DNA of 64,000 nucleotides from Piezodorus guildinii (GCA_023052935.1 CM041292.1:115378936-115442935); one strand, 5' to 3'; positions 12,246-59,115 are shown, counted from the stretch's first letter. A program made the numbers and translations. The notes: a model not told the origin generated them from the sequence alone.

Positions 12246-12351
12246 GATAAGGGATTTACTAACCTGACCAATTATTTATATCATTATCATTTAAAACTCA
12301 TGCTAAGTATTAATGTCGATTAAAGCCTTTAGAAATCAAGGTTAATCTTAT

Positions 12352-12700
12352 TTACACAACAGGGGACAACAGTTTACTTTGTTTCTGGGACAAAACATCA
12401 CACCACTCTGGGTAAATTTTGGTATAGTCCCTGACCTGACGAAATAGTTGTCTGATTTTTATTTCAAAATATTCATTTTTTCTGTTGTGAAGAGGAGATT
12501 CTGGGAAAGTAGTTTTCAAATTTTTTAAACATTTCCTTCTTGAAAATTTGAAATCTAATATCGTTGTTATGCATTTTTTCGAAAAAGTGTGATTGAGCAA
12601 CATTGCAGACATTTTTAAAAAAATTTAATGCACTTTTCAGATTTGAAATCCATCCAATGGTGCCGTCGGAAACAGAAATTTCTGATTTCAAAGAAATATC
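12352..12700 (-). pseudogene. Possible hAT/ZBED-like transposase fragment
   Basis: Two overlapping reverse frames (12473-12691 and 12352-12612) appear to be one protein split by a frameshift. They contain FFEKMHNNDIRFQ, YFPRISS and a downstream EYFEIKIRQLFRQ stretch. The spacing resembles the C-terminal region of SCAND3/ZBED-type hAT-derived proteins, but no catalytic residues are visible. The assignment is weak. Confidence 0.25.
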
Positions 12701-12739
12701 ATTGCCTTTTTAAGGTCCCATTAGTTCAAATGACTTAGA

Positions 12740-13070
12740 TTGGGGAAAAAAAGTCCTGAAAAATGGTCTCTGTGTGTTTGTGTCTGTGTGTAAGTCATAA
12801 GACCAGCTCGGAAACTATATTTTTTATAAAACTGAAATTTCATATTTTAGAAGCTTATATGCCTGAGATTAACAGAAACATTTATAAAAAATGAGGGAAT
12901 CAGGAGAGTCATTTTTTACCATGAATTTTGCAAATTTTTACAATTTATCGGAAACGGTTCTGATTATTTTGATTAAACTCGCATAATCGATAAAACATTT
13001 AATGTGCTTTAATATCTTGTAAGCTTCATTCTAATTGAAATATTCTGACAGGGGTATAATACAGTAAAAA
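12740..13070 (+). repeat. Family A repeat, internal fragment
   Basis: It matches the central part of family A: the GTGTGTGT run, ACTGAAATTTCATATTTTAGA, TATATGCCTGAGAT, TACCATG..TTTGCA and the block around ATTCTGACAGGG. Neither terminus is present. Confidence 0.6.
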
Positions 13071-13087
13071 AAAACTGCTAAATATGC

Positions 13088-14660
13088 AAGTTGGATTCAT
13101 ATGGACCTACCTATACCTCTGGTTCCTGAAAGGTAGGATTGCCCAATTCATTTTTAGTGTCTGTATATACTTAAGCTAGGTTGGCATACTGCTACCTCTA
13201 TTCAGGTCTGTTCTAGTCTTCTCCATGAAAATAATGACTATAGAACCATAGTATCATTGTTACTATGGGAATGATCAATCTTGGTTCGATATGAATAGGA
13301 GGTGATGTAGTATTACAGTATAATATCACATGAAGAAATTGTTTTGTTTTTTTATTATATTTTAATTAGAGAAACATTTTAGGGTAAAACTGATATGCAT
13401 ACTATATCCTCTGCAGCAAAAGTACTTACTAACTTTTGCTTAATATGCATCAACCAACTGGCCAATATATCCAAAATTGATTAATTCTATTTTATTTTTT
13501 AACTATGCCTCCCCATTTCGGCTTAGGGATCTGGCAGCCTAGTACCATTCCGATGTGGACGGAGTTTCAGTTCTTATTTTTTGTAAGTGGGAGCATACTT
13601 CTAGATGCACTGCATCCATTTCCCGCTTCGCATCACACAGACAGCAAAGTGGAGACTCTACCACTAAAAAATATGCAAGTGCTTGGCGAGGTAATCATGG
13701 CTGGTATCATTCTAAATCGTGCAACAGCATCTTTTCTTTGCAAATCTATCGGTATCCTTTCTTTCTCAAGAAGGAGTTTGGCCCAGTGCTTGTTGATCAA
13801 ACTGAACCTTAGGGAATCCATCAGTAGAGCATGATATGCCCCCTTAACTTCATCCCTAGCTCTACTATAAGAAATTTGGTTGTCCGACTGCTCTGAAGCT
13901 GCACCTTTGTAAGCTGCTTCATTCCCATGGATATCACAGTGGCATGATATCCATTGGAAAACTACCTGCCTACCCTGTTGAAGCAGTTGTTCAATTTTTA
14001 ATTGACAGTTCACTATGTCATTATCTTGAGGTATATTAGGCTGCAGGGCTGCAATGAAGGCTGCCTGTGAATCTAATAACAAAACAAGGCTCTTTGGATC
14101 TATATTTGAGATAGCTTCCAAAGCAAGTAATATAATATATTTCCTAACTGCCTTCGAGATTTTAAACGGATGTGAGTACACGCCCGCTCCCCCATTGTAC
14201 TTTGCATGTTCACCTGAACCATCGGGGTAGACATGGAACCAGGGAGGGGTGGGATAGCACTCAGTTATGGTTTCAAGTGTCAAGGATCTTAATTCCTCAG
14301 GTATAATTTCTTGTTTTTTTTTGGGTATTATTAATCATATTGATTCTTTATATAAATGACATTATACTATTTAATATATAATATAAAAAAATAAAAATAA
14401 AACTATTGCTTCATGTGATATTATGCCGTAATACCGACTCACCTCCTATTCATATCGAACCAAGATTCATATCATTCTCATAATAACAATGATCCTGTGG
14501 CTCTCAAGTCATTATTTTCATGGAGTAGACTAGAACAGACCTAAAAAGAGGTAGCGGTATCACCACCTAGCTTAAGTATTTACAGACACAAAAAAAAATC
14601 GGCCAATCTTACCTATCAGAAACAAGGGATATAGGTCAATATGAATCCAAAGGTACAATA
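13088..14660. mobile_element. Foldback structure with ~260-bp inverted arms
   Basis: Left arm about 13088-13348 and right arm about 14403-14660 are reverse complements with clear similarity along their length. Shared blocks include TTGGATTCATAT, ACTTAAGCTAGGT, GGTCTGTTCTAGTCT, CCATGAAAATAATGACT and TTGGTTCGATATGAATAGGA. The ~1.05-kb spacer holds a LINE RNase H fragment. No transposase or target duplication was recognised, so the mobilising family is unknown. Confidence 0.7.
13505..14283 (-). mobile_element. LINE RNase H fragment inside foldback arms
   Basis: The reverse frame 14283-13633 (216 codons) contains FHVYPDGSGEH (first RNase H Asp), LVLLLDSQAAFIAAL (catalytic Asp) and a QWISCHCDIHGNEAAYKGA region in the position of the usual H/GHxGxxGNExAD motif. 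A further frame toward 13510 carries a C-x2-C...H...C end. It is a truncated, frame-broken relic of an RNase H-bearing LINE, different from the one at 10981-12245. Confidence 0.75.
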
Positions 14661-16839
14661 GTAGTAAAAGGTAGAAGATTTAAAATAAAAATATGGTAAA
14701 TGGGTGAAGGCAAAAGGACAACCTTCAGTGTTAATTCACAAATACTCAGTTGAACCTTGAGTGTTTGTGAATTAAGGATATACTCCACTGCCATTATTGA
14801 GCACATTATGTGATTGATATGGTGGCACATTTCTACATTATGGAATCAAAACCTGGAGGAAGACGATTGGAAAAAGAAAAAAATTCAATTTAGTCATTTC
14901 AATAATTATTGGCTGAAGTGCATATTTATATGCAACAATGACAAGTACACCAAACAAAAACTGTGTCACTTGTATCTTGAAATTAAGAATACATCATTAA
15001 AATATAATTTAAGGAATAGTTTAATTGTATATATATATATTGGATTTTTTTCATAATATTGTTTTTCACTCTACACGTGTATATTGCATACGAAATGGAA
15101 TTAAGATAATATTTTATTCAAACACACATTTAATTAAAACTTTTCTGCTCACGTCCTCTATAGTTGTTTCTTTCGAATTTTCTCTTCTTTTTTTTTTTTT
15201 TCTGTATTTACAAATGTTGGTTTATTTAACGTCCCTTTATGCTGCTGTGGCTAATCAGCTTTACAAATGTTTTGTAAATTCCTGAAGGACATTTAATCCT
15301 CTTCAAGAGTTTTTATTATGCAGTTCTCTGTAAACTGCACTAAATATAAGTTACTAGGGCTTAATTGCTGACATAACTGACTTTTGTTGCCATCATGTCA
15401 GATTTTGATTACCCCGTGTCTCAGAAGCGGTTCCAAATTACTTGAATACGTGAAGTACAGAATTTGCAGTAAATGTAATGGTATTGAAAATTGTTAACGA
15501 TAATGTTCTTCATGAAATGCACTGGAAGTTTGTTATTCAGGAAAAACCGAACTAAAAAATTGCTTTTTTTTTAGCGTTTTTTTCAAGATGGCTGAAAAAA
15601 CACGTCTGTAAGTGTGAAAATTGGGTTCTAAAGAGAGAATTATTACATACAATCGTACCTAAAAATCCAAATTACCCCATATTTGTCCTGTCAAAATCCT
15701 ATTTCTGATGGCCTATTTGTGTTTTTCTACTTCTCTTCATAAAGTTGTATTGTTGGACACGTGTGCTGTTTTTCTCATAAATGCATTAGGAACATATTTT
15801 TAACAAAAATTTCTTTTGTTTTTTTATTATCTTCTTTGAATATCATATCTTTAATGTATTTCCACACTTTTATAGCACTGAAGGCATCTTCCCGTAAGCC
15901 CGAAGCATCTTCATAAATTAATAATAAAACAGCAATACAGAAAATATAACTTTACACTACAATAAATATTTAAACAATATATAATATATTAAATACTCTT
16001 AATTGTATATAATGTTAACAATTTAAAACCTCATAACCACAATTATTAAACATAACAATATCGATGTGGATATCGAAGGTTCAGAGAAAATAGAAATTGT
16101 GGTCACAATGCTTGAGATCAATTTTAATTCTATTTAGTTCATTATCAATAAGATCTTTTGTAAAATATTTTTAGCAAACTAAATATTACAAACTTGTTTT
16201 GAACCTATATTTAGAGACCATGTTTTTATTATCGTAAAAACATTTTTTATTATCTTAAAAACATTTTTTATTTATTAGTCAACAGTTTTTATAATTTTTC
16301 CAGTAACCATGGCATCGGCAGGTAACGATTTTAATATAATTATTACAAAAGATTGAAATTGAAATTTGTTTAGAAAATTAGCAATCAGCGTGAAGAAGGG
16401 AAACTGGATAGGTTTTCGATGTCTTGAAATAAGGGAATATTTTGAGCTTACTATTATGTATTTATTTGTTTTGTTATTGCCTCATGTTTCTTTGTTAAAA
16501 TAAAATTTATTTAGTACTTTAAAATTTCTATTTGATATAACCTTTCCTTTTAACGAATAAACAATGGAAGGGCAATGAAATCTGTATTAAATATCTGACA
16601 TCTTTAGGGTTGAAAAAATAATGTAATACCTGACCTATTGGAACGAAATGAAACATAAACTCAACATAGAACTGAGAGAAAGGATCTTCTAAAATGAACT
16701 GTAAACAATGTCGAAGTTGTGAAGTTTTCAAAGCATTACAAATTTAAGTATGAGAATAATATGATAGAAACGCCTTCACAGAGACAGATTTGCAGCACAT
16801 GAAGACAGCTGTTCAGTAGTTCAGGGGTTTGGTCCTTAG
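14661..16839. other. Upstream region of the transporter gene
   Basis: AT-rich sequence with no convincing gene. It contains a SINE tail fragment at about 15213-15262. Promoter elements cannot be assigned with confidence by eye; the transcription start of the transporter gene may lie here or further upstream. Confidence 0.4.
15213..15262 (-). repeat. SINE 3' tail fragment
   Basis: The reverse complement, with CTGATTAGCCACAGCAGCAT and then AAAGGGACGTTAAATAAA, matches the tail of the full SINE at 18200-18450 closely. Confidence 0.55.
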
Positions 16840-52342
<35,503 letters not shown>

Positions 52343-52388
52343 GTTGATACCCACAACTTGTTTTATTTCATATTATATGATTTTTATC

Positions 52389-52394
52389 AATAAA
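52389..52394 (+). terminator. Transporter poly-A signal
   Basis: AATAAA 47 bases after the stop codon, followed by a T-rich stretch; a plausible cleavage signal. Confidence 0.6.
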
Positions 52395-52606
52395 TTTCTA
52401 TTTTTATTTTATAATCATAAGCTTAAGAGGACAATCTTTTAAGACGATTTTAACAGTTTAGATCATAATTCACTTTGCAGTGATAAAAATTAATACAAAA
52501 GAATTAAAAACTAATGATGGCTTTTATGCATGATGTTTTAAGGCATGGTAGCAGACATATTCATTATGAATACAAATTTGAAACCCAAATAAAATGCATT
52601 AGTTAG

Positions 52607-52828
52607 TATGGTCCGGTAGAGCATAAATATTTGCCTACTTATGGAACTGAATTAGTTGAGGAAAAATTCCTGAATTCATTGCCACTGACAGAGCGTCTTC
52701 AAGAATTCATCTTGGTTGTGATGTTGCAATGTCTCCAGTTGACAAAGCTGTAGGTATAACAAGTAGGAAATTACAGATGAACCTCTTCAAGAGTATCTAC
52801 GTATTCAACACTCCTGAAGTTCAGGTAA
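52607..52828 (+). other. Open, exon-like segment downstream of the transporter
   Basis: A frame open for about 74 codons after a stop at 52604, running into CAG|GTAAAT at 52829, a good donor. It reads YLPTYGTELVEEKIPEF, RASSRIHLGCDVAMSPV and LFKSIYVFNTPEVQ. Its composition is more protein-like than random AT-rich DNA, but there is no recognised family, no clear acceptor and no second exon. It may be an exon of an unseen gene or a relic. Confidence 0.25.
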
Positions 52829-53314
52829 ATGGAACACTGTGCTTTCTGAGATTAATTTGAATTTATTTCTCTCTATTTTACGTCCCTTATTCTCTGGCAA
52901 TGGAATTCAGGTTTTATTCTACAGACAGCCTACCTATTCTAACCAGAGATTTATTTCATAAGCGCTGTGAAATAAAAGTCAACCAGCTCAAGACTGAATT
53001 GAAATAAGTCGCTAAGATTAATATGCCCTAGCTCACTCCACTCCACATTTCTTAGTTGTAATTTAAAATACAAAAATCATTCCATGCTGCTAATGAAGGC
53101 CAGTATCCTGTATGGACTGTAGTGCTAGGAGTGAGTGAGTGAAACCATTCCATATTGTTATTAAAAAAAGAAAAACCAGTTAATAATATTTTTACTATAT
53201 ATAATATTACTATACTATACCTACCTCCTCTATATTTTGATAGATTATATCATATTATTTTTACTTTGGCTGAACTATTATAATATATTTATTTTTTTTA
53301 AATTATATTCCTTA
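52829..53314. other. Intergenic, nothing recognised
   Basis: AT-rich sequence between the transporter gene and the LTR-like repeat. Confidence 0.4.
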
Positions 53315-53650
53315 AGGAAAAATTAATTAAAACATATTTAATAAATTAAAATTCAATTACTCTCATGGTATTTATGGGTTCTTGACAATCAGGCACAATA
53401 TTTTATATAATTTTTTTAATTATAATAATAACTTACAAAAATATTAAACAATATGCAGGCTAACTAAGTTTATTATCCATATTCAGACAGTAGCTCCTCC
53501 CTCTTTCAGATCCCAACTCCAACTGACCCCTTTCTACCTGCCAATTAGTACATGGTTCATTTTTACATGGTAAAACCCTAGCATCCAAAATGGATGCTAT
53601 GTTTGGAAACAACCATCCAATTAGCATTGTTATTTAAATTTCACTTTTTA
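53315..53650. repeat. LTR-like repeat, copy 2
   Basis: Same block order as 39890-40225, with ATCCAAAATGGATGCTATGT and GGGTTCTTGACAATCAGGCA identical. No gypsy coding sequence lies beside it, so it may be a solo remnant. Confidence 0.55.
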
Positions 53651-53734
53651 TTTGCCATCGCAATACTCAAATAATAAATAAATAAATACTTCAATAACAA
53701 AAAATGGGTTAATTACATTCTCCCCAGCCCCAGG

Positions 53735-54407
53735 TAAAAAAATAAATAAATAAGGTGTGTATGAATGTGGTAACTCTAGCTCAAAAATGATAAGTTGTAC
53801 GAAACTGAAATTTCATTAGAATTTAGAAAATTATATGCCTGAGATGTTGTAGCAACTTTTCACTATTATCAACGAACCAGAAGAGCCACTTTATACTAGC
53901 GTTTTACACCTTTTTACAATTTTTTTTAAAATTTAAAATCTTGCTATACTGATGTAAAATTTAATGGGCTTTAATATCATGCAGGCATTATTCTGATATC
54001 AATAGTCTGGCATGACATTAATGCCGATGTTTTCTTCCTGTTATAGAGCCTTTATTTTTAAAGATTTAAATAAATTAACCATATATATATATAATATATA
54101 TATATATATATAAATTTATAAATCATTGGAAATCTTAAAATTTTAGAGAAAATGTTATCATGTATACAAAGTTGTATAAAGTAATGGATAATGATGAAAA
54201 GGGGATAAAACTATTTGTTGAGTGATTGTTTTAGATAATAATTGCTATAGTTAGATTTATTTTAGATTAAATAATCTTTCCATAGAAACTCAATGTAATT
54301 CTTAAATAAAAAAAATTCAACTCAAACTTCATTTACATGTTCTTAAATTGATTTCAACAACAGAGATAAGTGAAAGTTATGGGTTTCTCACATCAGAATT
54401 TAAAACA
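53735..54407 (+). repeat. Family A repeat, diverged
   Basis: It runs from the TGTGTATGAATG block through ACTGAAATTTCATTAGA, TATATGCCTGAGATGTT and GATGGGCTTTAATATCAT-like text to a degraded 3' terminus (AAGTGAAAGTTATGGGT). This copy is older than those at 62396 and 4337. Confidence 0.65.
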
Positions 54408-55053
54408 ATATATATACTAGATAATATACGATCTTTGTGACAGAATTTTTCTGCTCACAATTTTTTGAAAATAAACTTCTTATTCATTTTGTTGTAAAAC
54501 ATATTTGATAAACCTCGTTATAAACAAAACTTCCAATTAGCTCATAGTACAAAAAGCTTGTTTGCATTTCTATTTTTACATAAGGTACTGAGCATCAGAG
54601 GTCCATCACTAGCCTATCAACCCTTAACAGATGCAAAGAAGGTTCCATTATAAATAAACATTCATTCCATAACAGTTTACCCTTACTACTAATCACGGCA
54701 ACACTCTTATTCCTCCACTGATCTTAAATTCCTTCATTCTGAAACAGAGCTCATACTAATAGAATTGAACCATGCAGTTGAACTTTCCTGGTCATGTAAC
54801 CCCATCAATTCAGTTTCATTATCTGACTTACACAAAATAAATGTACCAGCCTGGCATACCTAGATTAGAAGACAACATAAGGACCATGACTTCATTTTGC
54901 AAAGTTTGTGCTGAAGTTAGACCCAACTTTCCGCATTACAATTAAATTACACCTAATTTTACTTCACCCTGGATTTTAAAGTATCTCTTCCTTTTTCTAA
55001 CAAAAATCACCTCCTTTTAAAGATAATTGATGAATTGAGTTTTTTTACATTAT
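54408..55053. other. Intergenic, nothing recognised
   Basis: AT-rich, without coding signal. Confidence 0.4.
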
Positions 55054-55066
55054 ATTAGCCACCACC

Positions 55067-55691
55067 CACGTAGAGAAATTCAAGTATTCAAGTATTTAGG
55101 TTCAATTATAACTAGAAAAAATGAAATACAGGAAGAAATAAAGTCCCGGTTAAAGGTGGGAAATGCGTGTTATTATTCAGTTGCTAAGTTACTTAGTTCG
55201 CGGCTTCTATCTAAAAACTTAAAGATTAGAATTTATAAAACTATTATTCTTCCAACGGTTCTTTACGGATGTGAAACGTGGCCGCTTACTTTAAAGGATG
55301 AACAGCGGCTTAAGGTTTTCGAAAATAAGGTATTGCGTAAAATATTTGGTCCAAAGAGAGATGAGGCCACTGGGGAGTTTAGAAGGTTGCATAACGCGGA
55401 ATTGCGGAGTTTGTACCCTGTGAATATAATTGAGTTGATAGCATCGCGGAGACTCAAATGGGCGCGTAAAGTTGTTGGGTTTAGTGAGGAACGGATTCCG
55501 AGAAAGTTGGTATTCGCTGAACCGACTGGTAGGCGTCCGAAAGGTAGGCCGAAGCGTCGATGGGAGGATTGCATTAAGGCTGATCTCGGGGGCTCGGGCT
55601 TGACCGGTGAACATTGGACGAGTCTATGCAGGCGAAGTTTGGTGGTATCGGCATCGAACCTTCGGGTTCGGTAAGCCTTATTATTATTATT
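55067..55691 (+). mobile_element. 5'-truncated RTE-like LINE copy with target-site duplication
   Basis: The C-terminal part of an RTE-type reverse transcriptase is open from about 55070 to 55671: VEKFKYLGSIITRKN, LKIRIYKTIILPTVLYGCET and WPLTLKDEQRLKVFENKVLR, then ADLGGSGLTGEHWTSL. A TTATTATTA tail follows. The identical 13-mer ATTAGCCACCACC flanks both ends (55054-55066 and 55692-55704), a classic target-site duplication. Only the tail of the RT ORF was inserted; it has no EEP or catalytic core, so it is dead on arrival, but the frame is intact and the copy probably young. Confidence 0.85.
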
Positions 55692-55925
55692 ATTAGCCAC
55701 CACCACCAAGAAGAATTTCACTATTTCCTTCTCACATTTTGGGCTATATATTATTGGGGTACATTCACTTGGACCAGTGATTCTCTTCTATTCTATGTTC
55801 CAAGGTCAAACCGGTCCATCATACTGAGGAGTCTTAGCTAGCCAGCCTACTATTCTCAACAACTCCTACTGCAAAAGTCAATATGAACGGTAAGATGGTA
55901 TGATTAGGGAACCGACCACGTTAGC

Positions 55926-57294
55926 GACAGATTTTGAGATTTTAGAGGGGAGGGGTAGTTTTTGGGAATAAGTAATGTCTTTTTGGGTATTATAATTACG
56001 TTTTTCGAGCTGTATTTTTTTATCGCTCGCGTGCATGTTAACTCGCATTTACTTTTAATGTTTTTAATTGATATAGGAGTTGATCATTGTGTTTTCGGGT
56101 CTTGTGATAACATTTTTCAACTGTGTTTTTTATCGCTCGCGCTTATTTTAAGTATAATTTACTTTTTATGGATTTTATTGATACTGGGATTGATAATTGT
56201 GTTTTCGGGTCCTATAATTACGTTTTTTGAGTTTTATTTATCGCTCCCACGCATTTATCTCGAATTTACTTTTATTGTTTTTTTATTGATATAGATATTA
56301 ATTAATGTGCTTTCGGGGGGCTATGATTACGTTTTCCAGCTGCTTTTTTGTCGCTCTTGCTTATTATAACTAAAATTTACTTTTTATGTTTTTTATTGTT
56401 ACAAGGATCTATAATTGTGTTTTCGGGTCTTATAATTACGTTTTTTGAGTTTTATTTTTTTATCGCTCCCGCGAATTTTAACTCGAATTTACTTTTAATG
56501 TTTTTTATTGATATAGGGATTAATTAATGTGCTTTCGGGTTGTTATTATTACGTTTTTTGAGCTGTATCTTTTATCGCTTATGCGTATTTCAACTCGCAT
56601 TTACTTTTAATCTTTTAATTGTTATATGGATGTATACTTGCGTTTTCGGGGGGTTATGAAAAAACTTTTTTTTGGACTGATTATTCTATATAAGTTTCAA
56701 CTTAGTGTTATTATTATTCTATAATTCGATAGTATGTTCTTTTCTTTTGTTTTTGTTTTAGGGGGTTCTAATTACTTGTTTTGAACTTTATTCTTTTCGG
56801 GAATTTCTACTTACCGTAGATATTATGAATAAATGCAAGTTGAAATGCGAGTGAGCAATAAACAAATACAGCTTACAAAACGTAATCACAAGACTCAAAA
56901 ATACAATTATCAACCTCTATAAAAATAAAAAATATTAAAAGTAAATGCGAGTTGAAATACGCATAAGCGATAAAAGATACAGCTCAAAAAACGTAATAAT
57001 TACAACCCGAAAGCACATTAATTAATATATATATATCAATAAAAAACAATAAAAGTAAATTCGAGATAAATGCGTGGGAGCGATAAAAAAATAAAACTCA
57101 AAAAACGTAATTATAGGACCCGATCATTACTAACACTATTATCAACTCCTATATCAATTAAAAACATTAAAAGTAAATGCGAGTTAACATGCACGCGAGC
57201 GATAATAAAATACAGCTCGAAAAACGTAATTATAATACCCAAAAAGACTACTTATTCCCCAAAACTACCCCTCCCCTCTAAAATCTCAAAATCA
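55926..57294. mobile_element. Foldback element with tandemly repeated arms
   Basis: The outer ends are complementary: AGATTTTGAGATTTTAGAGG at about 55932, with its complement near 57290. The left arm (to about 56700) holds about seven copies of a ~110-bp unit with landmarks TTTTCGGG, ATTACGTTTTTTGAG, TTTATCGCTC and CTCGAATTTACTTTTAATG. The right arm (from about 56820) holds about four copies in reverse orientation. Long inverted arms made of short tandem units are the hallmark of foldback (FB)-type transposons. No transposase is visible; the ~100-bp middle is unrecognised. Confidence 0.75.
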
Positions 57295-57503
57295 ATAACT
57301 ATCTTAAAACTAAATAGACGATAATTAATTTTTTTAAATATTGGCTCGTAAAAAACAGAACTTGATATCAAATATCTAAAAAACAAAACAAAATAGCGAT
57401 AGGATATGCCAAAATTATTAAAAAGTCATAATTTTAATTAAACTAATTATTTTTCAATAAATAAATAAATAAAACGGAATATTTAAGGCTATAAGTGAAG
57501 AAA

Positions 57504-57757
57504 AAGGTGACAATTGCTTTGGAAAAGGTAACATTTGAAATGGAAAAGGTGATATTTGAAATGGAAAGGGTTATATTTGACTTGGAAAAGGTTACATTTG
57601 AAAATGGAAAAAGTTACATTTGACTTGGAAAAGGTGACATTTGAAATGGAAAAAGTTACATTTGACTTGGAAAGGGTTACATTTGACTTGGAAAAGGTTA
57701 CATTTGAAATGCAAAAAGTTACATTTGACTTGGAAAAGGTTTTAATTGACTTGTAAA
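57504..57757 (+). repeat. 21-bp minisatellite, about 12 copies
   Basis: The unit is close to GTTACATTTGACTTGGAAAAG, alternating with a GAAATG variant. Because 21 is divisible by three, one frame (57556-57756, 66 codons) stays open and encodes a VTFDLEK/VTFEMEK heptad. One extra base near 57603 breaks the frame of earlier units. No promoter or gene context supports translation. Confidence 0.85.
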
Positions 57758-58216
57758 TGCTATAGATAGCTACTCTGCATTGCTATTAAACACATGACCA
57801 GTGCATTAAAGGAAGTGCAATCGACGCAGGACCTGTTGTTTGGAAAGGTAGACCTGATTGATGCCAATACAGATTACACTGTAATTTGTCTAACACTATA
57901 CTTGGCTCCAGCGGTGTAACAAAACTGATCTAATCCATCAATCGGTTCCATTCTCTGCCTGAGTTCCCACAAAGATACCATCCTCCTACATATTTTATTG
58001 AAGAGCTCGTTCACGCCATTAGGCCTCCTTTGTAAAATAGATGAATTAAATATCTATAAAAAAGTATTCTGCTAAGTAACGTGGGTGGGAAACAGATCTC
58101 GACAACACGCATTACCCACAGTCTATTGGATGTTTGTGTCAACTATTTCTTCCTTTCTAAAAAAGATAGAGTGCGTTCTATTATTTCTTTTTCGACACCT
58201 GTTTTTCCAGAACATA
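57758..58216. other. Intergenic, nothing recognised
   Basis: Mixed-composition sequence between the minisatellite and the mariner; no gene or known repeat seen. Confidence 0.4.
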
Positions 58217-59115
58217 TTGGGTTGATGCAAAATTAATGCAGGTTTCTTCTATTGCAATATCTTAATTCCAATTGTGTAAACAAAGCTAATCCTAACATTG
58301 ATCATTATTATACCAAAACAAACCTTATCTAATACCCTCTCTTTCACCATGAATTTGTTTAGTAAAATCGTTTTGTTCAGTGTGTTCAAAGGTCTTGAAT
58401 CGAAAATGTCAAAGTGCGATTTTCGTCAAATTTATTTTTACGAATTTAAATTAGGGCGCAGCGCTGCGCAAACGGCTCGTAATATTAATGAAGTGTGGGG
58501 TCAGGGGGCTATTAATGAGTGCACGGTGCAGCGTTGGTTCCAGAAGTTTCGCAGAGGAGATTTCGACCTCGAAGACAAGGAAGGTCGGGGCCGTCATCTT
58601 GCTCTGGACAACGACCAGCTGAGGTCAAAAGTGGAAGAAGACCCAACCAAAACCACACGAGAAATGGCGGCGGAACTCGGAACTCAAAAATTGCAACGTC
58701 TTTGCCCAGCATTGATGAATCGGAAGGGGCCGATCCTGCTCCACGATAACGCCAGACCACACGTTGCACAACCAACGCTTCGACGACTGCACGAGTTGGG
58801 CTACGAAGTTCTCCAACATCCGCCTTATTCACCTGACCTCTCTCCTACAGACTTCCACTTTTTCAGGCATCTGGACAACTTTTTGAGGGAGAAAAATTTT
58901 CAAAACCAGGACGACATTGAAAATTCTTTTCGTGATTTCATTGAGTCCAGGGATTCGGATTTTTTTTCTGGGGGAATAAGAAAGCTTGTTGAACGTTGGC
59001 AAAAGTGCATTGATTCAGATGGAAATTATTTTGATTAAATATATATGGTTATAGTAAAGATATGGCGTATTTACAATACCTACTAAAAACCTGCATTAAT
59101 TTTGCATCAACCCAA
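58217..59115 (+). mobile_element. mariner element, in-frame internal deletion, perfect TIRs
   Basis: 899 bp between TA duplications (58215-58216 and 59116-59117). The 29-bp ends are exact inverted complements, starting TTGGGTTGATGCAAAATTAA. Such ends and the open coding frame point to recent activity. It is about 400 bp shorter than intact mariners because the middle of the transposase is missing. Confidence 0.9.
58406..59038 (+). CDS. Truncated mariner transposase (HTH plus C-terminal catalytic half)
   Basis: The open frame continues from 58298 to 59038, but the family start is the ATG at 58406 (MSKCDFRQIYFYEFKLG), giving about 210 residues against roughly 345 in the family. The N-terminal helix-turn-helix pair is present (RSAAQTARNINEVWG, CTVQRWFQKFRRGDFDLED). 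Right after REMAAELG the sequence jumps to CPALMNRKGPILLHDNARPH. So the second catalytic Asp (HDNARPH) and third (SPDLSPTDFHFF, D34D spacing) are kept, while the region with the first Asp is lost without a frameshift. The product should bind DNA but not cleave it. Confidence 0.75.
   Translation: MSKCDFRQIYFYEFKLGRSAAQTARNINEVWGQGAINECTVQRWFQKFRRGDFDLEDKEGRGRHLALDNDQLRSKVEEDPTKTTREMAAELGTQKLQRLCPALMNRKGPILLHDNARPHVAQPTLRRLHELGYEVLQHPPYSPDLSPTDFHFFRHLDNFLREKNFQNQDDIENSFRDFIESRDSDFFSGGIRKLVERWQKCIDSDGNYFD

Noticed and set aside
16309..16330. CCATGGCATCGGCAG followed by a GTAACG donor, resembling the start of the transporter
   Set aside because: Joining it to the exon at 16840 gives the wrong phase and an early stop, so the likeness to ATGGCATCATCGCAG is probably chance.
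55263..55721. 152-codon reverse frame
   Set aside because: Antisense of the RTE reverse transcriptase tail.
58512..58832. Reverse and alternative forward frames within the mariner at 58217-59115
   Set aside because: Shadows of the transposase frame, which carries the family motifs.
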